The translations under genes and the position numbers were made by a program. Below, in pieces: positions 1 to 4,169 of a DNA stretch of 8,334 nucleotides; positions within the stretch are counted from its first letter, which is position 1, and every line of letters starts with the position of its first letter. Source of the stretch: an uncultured Clostridia bacterium. GTDB taxonomy: Bacteria > Bacillota > Clostridia > Oscillospirales > Ruminococcaceae. Under the pieces are notes generated by a model that saw only the letters and a program-made list of their open reading frames with translations, had not been told where the DNA came from and did not search any database. Location of the stretch: assembly GCA_946533615.1 (NCBI GenBank), contig CAMNBY010000185.1, positions 1-8,334 on the forward strand. Direction: 5' to 3'.

Positions 1-684
1 GAAAACACCACCTTCAGCCTCTCCAAGGCAATAAGCAAGGAAGACCAGAAGGGCTATGACTACCTGGTAAGCGACATCGACACCCTTGCCCGCTACCTCA
101 AGGTGCTGGACGACAATCACGTTCCGATACTCTGGAGGCCGCTGCACGAGGCTGGCGGCGACCCCAAGTGGCACAACCCCTGGTTCTGGTGGGGTTCGTC
201 GGGAAACGGCGCCTACATCGAGCTCTGGAAGCTGATGTATGACCGACTCACAAACTATCACCACATCAACAACCTGATCTGGGTATGGAACGGACAGGAT
301 CCCGACTACTACGTCGGCGACGACTTCTGCGACATCGTGGGCTATGACATTTATCCCGAGGGCGGCGACACCTCGTCACAGAAGCCGATCTTTGACCTGA
401 TGAAGAGCACCATCGGCGAAAACAAGATAATCGCCCTGACCGAGAACGGCGTTATCCCCGACCCAGACGCGACCTTTGCCGACGGCTCGCGCTGGTCATG
501 GTTCGCCACCTGGAACGGCGAGTTCTGCATAAACGGCGACTTCGAGCTCAACCCCGACTACACGCCGCTCGAGACCTGGAAAAAGATCTACAACAGCGAG
601 CGTGTTCTGACACTTGACGAGCTTCCCGACCTGAAATGCTATCCGATCGACAGCTCGGCTTTCCTTGACGGCAACGCCGGCTGA
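1..684 (+). CDS. GH26 endo-beta-1,4-mannanase, C-terminal part (5' end outside window)
   Basis: The frame is open from the first base and ends at TGA 682-684, giving 227 residues of a longer protein. GH26 enzymes cleave internal beta-1,4 bonds of mannans, normally outside the cell. Family signatures are in order: WRPLHE at visible residues 45-50, where the Glu after His is the expected acid/base; WFWWG at 61-65; a WVWN...GDDFCDIVGYDIYPE block at 94-120; LTENG at 146-150, whose E148 is the expected nucleophile; and WSWFATWNGEF at 165-175. Both catalytic glutamates are therefore present. The protein stops about 50 residues after the last of these blocks, so no dockerin or binding module follows the catalytic domain; any accessory module or signal peptide must lie upstream, out of view. 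A terminator follows directly. The family call is firm; substrate preference within GH26 (mannan, glucomannan or galactomannan) cannot be read from the sequence. Confidence 0.9.
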   Translation, partial: ENTTFSLSKAISKEDQKGYDYLVSDIDTLARYLKVLDDNHVPILWRPLHEAGGDPKWHNPWFWWGSSGNGAYIELWKLMYDRLTNYHHINNLIWVWNGQDPDYYVGDDFCDIVGYDIYPEGGDTSSQKPIFDLMKSTIGENKIIALTENGVIPDPDATFADGSRWSWFATWNGEFCINGDFELNPDYTPLETWKKIYNSERVLTLDELPDLKCYPIDSSAFLDGNAG

Positions 685-700
685 CAGACCCGACAAACAG

Positions 701-752
701 CAGCGGATATCCCCGGAATGGAGATATCCGCTGTTTTATTATCGTTTTTTTT
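701..752. terminator. Hairpin terminator between converging genes
   Basis: A perfect 11-bp inverted repeat (CAGCGGATATC at 701-711, GATATCCGCTG at 723-733) encloses an 11-nt loop. It is followed by TTTT at 734-737 and eight T at 745-752 on the + strand, a good intrinsic terminator for the mannanase gene. The opposite gene ends only 8 bp further on at 760, so the same dyad can also stop its transcript, although the T-tract on that side (TGTTTGT) is weaker. Confidence 0.85.
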
Positions 753-759
753 ACAGTGT

Positions 760-2691
760 TTACCTGCGCTTATCGCCGTGTTCAACAAGGCTGATGAACT
801 CGTTCTTAGGTATCGGGCGGGAGAAGTAATAGCCCTGCAAATAGTCCACCGAGAGCTTTGACAGCAGCTCGAGCTGCTCCCGGGTCTCGACGCCCTCGAC
901 AAGTATCTGGCGCTTCATCTGCCTTATCATGCGGACGCTGTTTTCAAGAATGATCTTGCCAAGATCGCTCTCCTCTGCCGACCAGAGAATACTCTTGTCG
1001 ATCTTGATGACGTCGAAGTCGAGCGAGAAGATGGACTTGATATTTGAATAGCCTGTGCCGTAGTCGTCCATCGAGAAGCCGAAGCCCGCTTCTTTAAGTC
1101 GGGTGACGACTTCGCTGAGGCGGTCGTAGTCGTTGGCGTCGATAGACTCTGTGATCTCGAAATTTATCCTGTGCTTGTCGATGCCGTATTCCTCGGCGAC
1201 GCTGTTGATCCTTTCGACGAAGCCCGGCTGCATACACTCCATTACAGACAGGTTCACGTTGATGCAATCCATTCCCGTGCGCTCGAGGATACCCGTCTTG
1301 ATGAAGGCGCAGACCTCGTGGAGGACGTAATCGTCGATGGACGAGATCAGGCCGATCTGCTCGGCTATGGGGATAAACTCCTCGGGCGCGACGTTGCCGA
1401 GCTCGTTGTCCTTCAGCCTTATGAGGGCCTCGGCGCCGTGGAGGCGTTTGTCCACAAGGTAATAGGTCGGCTGGTAGTAGACCTCGAAGTGGTGCTTCTC
1501 GATGCCTCGGCTGATGGCGCCCTCGACGGCCAGCCTTCGCATCAGGTAGTCAAGGTCTGAGCCAATGAGGATCTTCTTGTCGATGCCCGCGGGAACGGGG
1601 CTGTCGGCCATATAGAAAACGTCGTTGGTATTCTTGATGCGGTCGGGAGCGTCGGCTGTCATTACGACCGCATTCAGCAGTATGTCTGTATCTCCAAGCT
1701 TCCAGGTGTTCTCGAAGCGCTGGCTGATCTCGTGAGCGTAGACGGCTGCCTGCTCCTCGACCCTGTCAGGCATAAGGATAATATAGTTGAAGGGGCTGGT
1801 GCTGTACATATCGTAGCCCGGCATTATGCGCCTGAGCTCCTTCGAGATCTCGGCGGAGATCTTGTCAAGGTTCTCGGAGCCTGTGGCACGCTGGATAAGG
1901 TCGCCGTTTGTGATCTTGAGACAGACCACGGTGAAGACGCGGTCATTGACCACAAGTCCGCCGACGTCGGTGTTCAGGGCCTTGCGGTTGTAGATGCCCG
2001 TGTCGATGTCTATGCGGTCGTCCTCGCTCTCAATGGCCATCATAACGCCGAGCATAGCGAGCGACTCGGCGAAGATCTCGCTCTTGATGTCGATGTTTAT
2101 AAACTGTATCGCGACACCCGCGATAGCCAGCAGGTAGAAATAAACCAGCGCTGTTTTGCGCTTTGCTGTCAGAGCACTCCACGAGAAGAAGAGCTTATAC
2201 ATCGAGAAGACGAGATACACTCCCGCAGATATGTAGATTATCATTTCCGCCCAGCCTCGGGTGAAGTTGCGCTCGCTGTCGAAGCGGTAGACCCAGCCTG
2301 TCAGGGGGTTGGTGATGACCAGCGCCTCGGACAGCAGGAAGAGGAAGGACATCCTGAAGCTCTCCTTGCGCGTTCGGGTCTTTGCGTTCGCTCCGCAGAC
2401 ACAGAGCACATAGATCGAGAACGCAGGGCTCAGAGCGGTATGCAGCAGGAAGTAGATAAACTCAAATATCATCAGCAGCCAGAAGGCGACCTGAGAGTCC
2501 TGCTTGAAAGGATTGCAGAGCTCGCAGCCGATCTCGGCGGCAGCGTTGCTTGCAAGGATAAGCACGATGGCGATATAGAGCTTGTTCTGTATTTTTTTGG
2601 TTCGCTTCTGGACGACTGTGAAGAGTATACAGGTGAGGCACATCACAAGCCCGACCGTATACAGCGAGACGTGGAAAAGGCTGATCTTCAT
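760..2691 (-). CDS. Membrane-anchored EAL-domain cyclic-di-GMP phosphodiesterase with degenerate GGDEF domain
   Basis: The protein has 643 residues. Residues about 8-220 form roughly seven or eight hydrophobic segments, a probable sensory membrane module. A GGDEF-type fold begins at DIDTGIYNRKAL (228-239), but the signature that should read GGDEF is replaced near TSPFNY (298-303), so cyclase activity is not expected; this domain may bind GTP or serve in regulation. The EAL domain spans about 385-640. Its expected metal and catalytic positions are present: E421 in EAL, N480 in VNLS, E512 in FEITES, D542-D543 in MDDYGTGYS, K563 in IKID, E599 in VEGVET and Q619 in LQGYYFSRP. Hydrolysis of c-di-GMP to pGpG is therefore likely. 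The ATG at 2691 is chosen because AAAGGAGGG lies 6 nt upstream (2698-2706); an in-frame ATG at 2754 would add 21 non-membrane residues and lacks such a site. The gene is monocistronic, with its own promoter. Confidence 0.9.
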   Translation of the reverse strand: MKISLFHVSLYTVGLVMCLTCILFTVVQKRTKKIQNKLYIAIVLILASNAAAEIGCELCNPFKQDSQVAFWLLMIFEFIYFLLHTALSPAFSIYVLCVCGANAKTRTRKESFRMSFLFLLSEALVITNPLTGWVYRFDSERNFTRGWAEMIIYISAGVYLVFSMYKLFFSWSALTAKRKTALVYFYLLAIAGVAIQFINIDIKSEIFAESLAMLGVMMAIESEDDRIDIDTGIYNRKALNTDVGGLVVNDRVFTVVCLKITNGDLIQRATGSENLDKISAEISKELRRIMPGYDMYSTSPFNYIILMPDRVEEQAAVYAHEISQRFENTWKLGDTDILLNAVVMTADAPDRIKNTNDVFYMADSPVPAGIDKKILIGSDLDYLMRRLAVEGAISRGIEKHHFEVYYQPTYYLVDKRLHGAEALIRLKDNELGNVAPEEFIPIAEQIGLISSIDDYVLHEVCAFIKTGILERTGMDCINVNLSVMECMQPGFVERINSVAEEYGIDKHRINFEITESIDANDYDRLSEVVTRLKEAGFGFSMDDYGTGYSNIKSIFSLDFDVIKIDKSILWSAEESDLGKIILENSVRMIRQMKRQILVEGVETREQLELLSKLSVDYLQGYYFSRPIPKNEFISLVEHGDKRR

Positions 2692-2762
2692 GCTTATCCC
2701 TCCTTTCGGGCGTATTTTCGCAGTCTGTGAGGGCGCAGACTCCCCCCCTATCATAATCCTGC

Positions 2763-2797
2763 ATTATAATTATACCACGTCGGTAGAAGATTTGCAA
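2763..2797 (-). promoter_or_regulatory. Sigma-A-type promoter of the EAL gene
   Basis: On the minus strand, TTGCAA (2792-2797) and TATAAT (2769-2774) are separated by exactly 17 bp. A second TATAAT lies immediately downstream at 2763-2768, so the start site could shift by 6 nt. The leader would be about 65-70 nt and includes a 6-bp hairpin (AGTCTG/CAGACT, 2722-2727 with 2736-2741) ahead of the ribosome binding site. I see no known c-di-GMP riboswitch core in it. Confidence 0.75.
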
Positions 2798-2888
2798 TAG
2801 TTTTTTGTTAAATACAGACAAAATTACAAGAAATAATTTTAGAATTAGGTATAAAATGTAACAAACCCGGGCGTGGGTGCGCAAGTCG

Positions 2889-2972
2889 CGGTGCTAAGGG
2901 CGCACGGCCCGATTCACGGTGCTAAGGGCGCACGGCCCAATACGCGGTGCTAAGGGCGCACGGCCCGATACG
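2889..2972. repeat. Three tandem 28-bp repeats
   Basis: Three units start at 2889, 2917 and 2945. Each contains the identical 20-bp core GTGCTAAGGGCGCACGGCCC (2891-2910, 2919-2938, 2947-2966); only the 8-bp linkers between cores vary slightly. Each core can form a small hairpin (GGGC/GCCC around a 5-nt loop). The same core occurs once more in reverse orientation at 4113-4132, so it belongs to a dispersed family. With constant cores and no unique spacers this is not a CRISPR array. Confidence 0.9.
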
Positions 2973-3102
2973 CGGGATCACTCGCATGCTCGTTTACAAC
3001 TGTGTGATGTGCGGGAGCTTCCTCGCGATACGGTGGCACTCAGAGAAGTTCAGTAAGAGGATAATGCCCTTTAAGCTCTAACATCTATATGCGTCCCTGC
3101 TC

Positions 3103-3133
3103 ATTATCAACTATCCATTGTCAATTATCAATT
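3103..3133. repeat. Degenerate heptad repeat
   Basis: Four consecutive 7-mers, ATTATCA, ACTATCC, ATTGTCA and ATTATCA, are followed by ATT. Such TATCAATT-rich strings are simple-sequence-like. No protein is encoded and the function is unknown. Confidence 0.55.
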
Positions 3134-3144
3134 CGGCCGTCCAA

Positions 3145-3186
3145 AAAGCCCCGTCAGGTGCTTGATCGAAAGATCGTGGAGGAATT
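3145..3186 (+). repeat. Diverged copy of a 42-bp dispersed repeat module
   Basis: By hand alignment without gaps, 32 of 42 positions match 4071-4112. Shared landmarks are AAAGCCC at the left end, GAT.GAAA in the middle, and GTGG.GGAATT at the right end. It contains a small GATC-GAAA-GATC hairpin (3164-3175). A short A-run follows the AATT end, as it does after related ends at 3992 and 4144. Confidence 0.55.
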
Positions 3187-3228
3187 AAAAGTATACTAAG
3201 TTGGTGTAAAATATTTTTGCGAAACCTA

Positions 3229-3257
3229 TTGACAAGCACAATATCTTGTGTTATAAT
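3229..3257 (+). promoter_or_regulatory. Consensus sigma-A promoter of the small NrdD-like gene
   Basis: TTGACA (3229-3234) and TATAAT (3252-3257) both match the full consensus and are separated by exactly 17 bp. Transcription should start near 3264, giving a leader of about 110 nt. This is the strongest promoter visible in the window. Its spacer is almost entirely occupied by an NrdR-like operator. Confidence 0.9.
3236..3251. promoter_or_regulatory. NrdR-box-like operator inside the promoter
   Basis: GCACAATATCTTGTGT matches 14 of 16 positions of the published NrdR-box consensus (acaCwAtATaTwGtgt, recalled from the literature). The mismatches are the first base and one central A to C. NrdR is the nucleotide-sensing repressor of ribonucleotide reductase genes. 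A box between -35 and -10 fits direct repression. NrdR usually binds two boxes; the position exactly 32 bp upstream (3204-3219) is AT-rich and matches only about 8 of 16, so a second box is doubtful. Confidence 0.7.
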
Positions 3258-3272
3258 AATAACTGATGTACA

Positions 3273-3342
3273 ACGGGTGCCCCAAGGTGCAGCGGTACAG
3301 GCTCGGAAACGCCCCATTTTCCGACCTCCGCGCACAGCCCGT
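3273..3342 (+). promoter_or_regulatory. Highly structured 5' leader, candidate regulatory RNA
   Basis: A closing stem pairs 3273-3278 (ACGGGT) with 3337-3342 (GCCCGT, one G-U pair). Inside it, the 3' strand 3318-3335 is continuous and fully paired in blocks: GTGC 3287-3290 with 3332-3335; GCGG 3292-3295 with 3328-3331; AGG 3299-3301 with 3325-3327; and TCGGAAA 3303-3309 with 3318-3324. The 5' strand carries bulges A3291, UAC 3296-3298 and C3302, and the terminal loop is 8 nt. ACCTC at 3324-3328 is complementary to GAGGT at 3362-3366, the ribosome binding site, so an alternative fold could block translation. I recognise no known riboswitch class. Confidence 0.5.
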
Positions 3343-3374
3343 AACAAATATGCTTATGAAAGAGGTAAAGACTT

Positions 3375-3647
3375 ATGGTAAATGTAAATGTTAAAAACGG
3401 CGAAATGTCGCAGGAAGAGATCGACGCTTATATCCGCAGAGCTCACGAGCTCTATCCCGGCAAGACCATCGAGGCTATCGACCTGACAGTTGACGGCGAG
3501 TTTGTTGACGTTGACTATCACTTCGCCGACGTTCCTTTCCAGAGGATCCGCAGGATCACAGGCTATCTTGTTGGCACCATCGACCGCTTCAACAACGCTA
3601 AGCGTGCCGAGGTAACAGACAGAGTTAAGCACAGCATCTCCGCCTGA
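3375..3647 (+). CDS. Small protein resembling the glycyl-radical C-terminal domain of anaerobic ribonucleotide reductase (NrdD)
   Basis: The protein has 90 residues and no cysteine. Residues 58-86 (RIRRITGYLVGT, then RFNNAK, AEV and RVKH) resemble the end of class III ribonucleotide reductase NrdD, where RVCGYL carries the radical glycine and the chain closes with FN.GK..EV..RVKH (E. coli sequence recalled). G63 (codon 3561-3563) would be the radical glycine. The barrel and the zinc-binding cysteines of full NrdD are absent. Residues 1-57 are a separate small alpha/beta-like segment (helix about 12-26, strands about 31-50) that I do not recognise. The ATG is preceded by AGAGG at 3361-3365, 9 nt away. 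An NrdR-like box in the promoter supports a link to deoxyribonucleotide synthesis. It could be a spare radical domain, an accessory subunit or a regulator; homology is fairly confident and function is open. It is a single-gene unit with its own terminator. Confidence 0.75.
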   Translation: MVNVNVKNGEMSQEEIDAYIRRAHELYPGKTIEAIDLTVDGEFVDVDYHFADVPFQRIRRITGYLVGTIDRFNNAKRAEVTDRVKHSISA

Positions 3648-3673
3648 TCGACCGCGAAAATTACAAGACCGAA

Positions 3674-3705
3674 ACACCTCCGCCAAGCAGGGCGGGGGTG
3701 TCTTT
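3674..3705 (+). terminator. Intrinsic terminator of the small NrdD-like gene
   Basis: An 11-bp stem forms between ACACCTCCGCC (3674-3684) and GGCGGGGGTGT (3691-3701), with one T-G wobble and a 6-nt loop. It is followed by only a short T-rich tail (CTTTGCGTTTA). It lies 26 bp after the stop codon. The stem is very stable, but the weak T-tract lowers certainty. Confidence 0.75.
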
Positions 3706-3797
3706 GCGTTTATATACAAGATTTGTGTTATTCCGCCGCGGCATTGGTCAATACTTACAAAAATAAGTTACAAATTATGTACAAAATGCGGAAATGC

Positions 3798-3826
3798 TTG
3801 ATTTAACCGTTTTTTTGTGATATAAT
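3798..3826 (+). promoter_or_regulatory. Extended -10 promoter for the sugar transferase gene
   Basis: TTGATT (3798-3803) and TATAAT (3821-3826) are separated by 17 bp, with TG at 3818-3819 forming an extended -10. Transcription would start near 3833, about 335 nt before the start codon, so the repeats at 3878-4132 would be in the mRNA leader. Three TTACAAA-like motifs lie just upstream and could be activator sites. Confidence 0.7.
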
Positions 3827-3877
3827 AACCGATATACGAAGCAGCGCACACGCCGGAGACTGCGCGAGCAAAAAAAT

Positions 3878-3920
3878 AACAAGCCTGCCTGACGGCAAGG
3901 ATGTCGCCTCATTCATAAAG
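3878..3920 (+). repeat. 43-bp direct repeat, copy 1
   Basis: It matches 3997-4039 at 39 of 43 positions; the four differences are the consecutive bases 3902-3905. The left part contains an imperfect hairpin (CCTGCC/GGCAAGG around TGAC), and the right part ends in CATTCATAAAG. It precedes the stem-loop module at 3922-3988. Confidence 0.85.
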
Positions 3921-3921
3921 G

Positions 3922-3988
3922 CACCCACCGCCCTTAGAGGGCGGCGCTGAGACCTCTGCCAAGCGCAGAAGTGAGACCTTGGTGGGTG
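3922..3988 (+). repeat. Three-way-junction-like hairpin module
   Basis: An outer 8-bp perfect stem (CACCCACC 3922-3929 with GGTGGGTG 3981-3988) encloses two hairpins: CCGCCCT/AGGGCGG (3928-3934 with 3938-3944, which can trade two bases with the outer stem) and TCTGC/GCAGA (3955-3959 with 3965-3969). GAATTAAAAAA follows. The module lies between the two 43-bp repeat copies. Confidence 0.65.
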
Positions 3989-3996
3989 AATTAAAA

Positions 3997-4039
3997 AACA
4001 AGCCTGCCTGACGGCAAGGACACAGCCTCATTCATAAAG
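3997..4039 (+). repeat. 43-bp direct repeat, copy 2
   Basis: This is the second copy, offset by exactly 119 bp from 3878-3920 and 39 of 43 identical. It is followed by a different stem-loop module (4047-4112), so the same left element is paired with two different right elements. Confidence 0.85.
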
Positions 4040-4046
4040 TGAAACT

Positions 4047-4112
4047 GCCTCCCCTCCGGGGAGGCCTCGCAAAGCCCTGACGGGCGCCCGATTGAAAAAT
4101 GGTGGGGGAATT
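4047..4112 (+). repeat. Hairpin module ending in the 42-bp dispersed repeat
   Basis: A perfect 8-bp stem (GCCTCCCC 4047-4054 with GGGGAGGC 4058-4065, loop TCC) is followed by GCCC/GGGC (4074-4077 with 4082-4085, loop TGAC). It ends in GGTGGGGGAATT (4101-4112). Positions 4071-4112 align without gaps to 3145-3186 at 32 of 42 positions. Confidence 0.65.
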
Positions 4113-4132
4113 GGGCCGTGCGCCCTTAGCAC
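4113..4132 (-). repeat. Inverted single copy of the 20-bp tandem-repeat core
   Basis: GGGCCGTGCGCCCTTAGCAC is the exact reverse complement of the core found three times at 2891-2966. It is flanked on both sides by GGTGGGGGAATT (4101-4112 and 4133-4145, the latter preceded by T), so it looks inserted into, or combined with, the neighbouring repeat family. Confidence 0.9.
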
Positions 4133-4150
4133 TGGTGGGGGAATTAAAAA

Positions 4151-4169
4151 AAGGAGGAAATGCGCATTG
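4151..4169 (+). promoter_or_regulatory. Ribosome binding site deciding a TTG start
   Basis: AAGGAGG (4151-4157) lies 9 nt before TTG 4167-4169, the only start codon in the right frame and at suitable spacing. An ATG at 4160 is only 2 nt from the binding site, is out of frame, and stops after six codons. An in-frame TTG at 4092 would translate through the repeats and has no ribosome binding site. Confidence 0.8.

Larger units (their letters stand above)
2692..3228. other. Gene-free stretch upstream of both flanking genes
   Basis: No convincing gene lies here. It holds, in order: the ribosome binding site, leader and promoter of the EAL gene (2692-2797); AT-rich DNA without recognisable signals (2798-2870); a three-unit tandem repeat (2889-2972); about 130 bp of unassigned sequence (2973-3100) with only a 31-codon frame lacking a ribosome binding site; a heptad repeat (3103-3133); and one diverged copy of a dispersed repeat (3145-3186). 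The two flanking genes are transcribed divergently from this stretch. Confidence 0.7.
3648..4166. other. Gene-free stretch: terminator, promoter and repeat-rich leader
   Basis: No gene is supported here. Contents in order: the terminator of the small gene (3674-3705); AT-rich DNA with three TTACAAA-like motifs at 3755, 3768 and 3779 and an ACTTA/TAAGT dyad (3753-3768); an extended -10 promoter (3798-3826); then about 335 nt of probable transcribed leader. The leader is almost wholly made of repeats and hairpins (3878-4132) and runs up to the ribosome binding site of the sugar transferase gene. Near its 5' end AGCGCA (3843-3848) can pair with TGCGC (3861-3865). Confidence 0.7.

Noticed and set aside
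1732..2730. Long plus-strand frame of 332 codons opposite the EAL gene
   Set aside because: It is the shadow of the minus-strand gene; that frame shows full EAL motifs, a promoter and a ribosome binding site, while the plus frame has none.
2692..2762. c-di-GMP riboswitch in the leader of the EAL gene
   Set aside because: The leader is short, has only one 6-bp hairpin, and shows no recognisable GEMM-type core.
2889..2972. Tandem repeats as a CRISPR array
   Set aside because: The units are contiguous, with near-identical 8-bp linkers instead of unique spacers, and no cas genes are present.
2986..3081. A 31-codon plus-strand frame with a CVMCG motif
   Set aside because: There is no ribosome binding site and no promoter nearby, and it is too short to separate from chance.
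3204..3219. Second NrdR box at the expected 32-bp spacing
   Set aside because: Only about 8 of 16 positions match and the sequence is simply AT-rich; kept only as a remote possibility.
3350..3394. A 14-codon upstream frame overlapping the start of the NrdD-like gene
   Set aside because: No ribosome binding site precedes ATG 3350; the AGAGG site serves ATG 3375.
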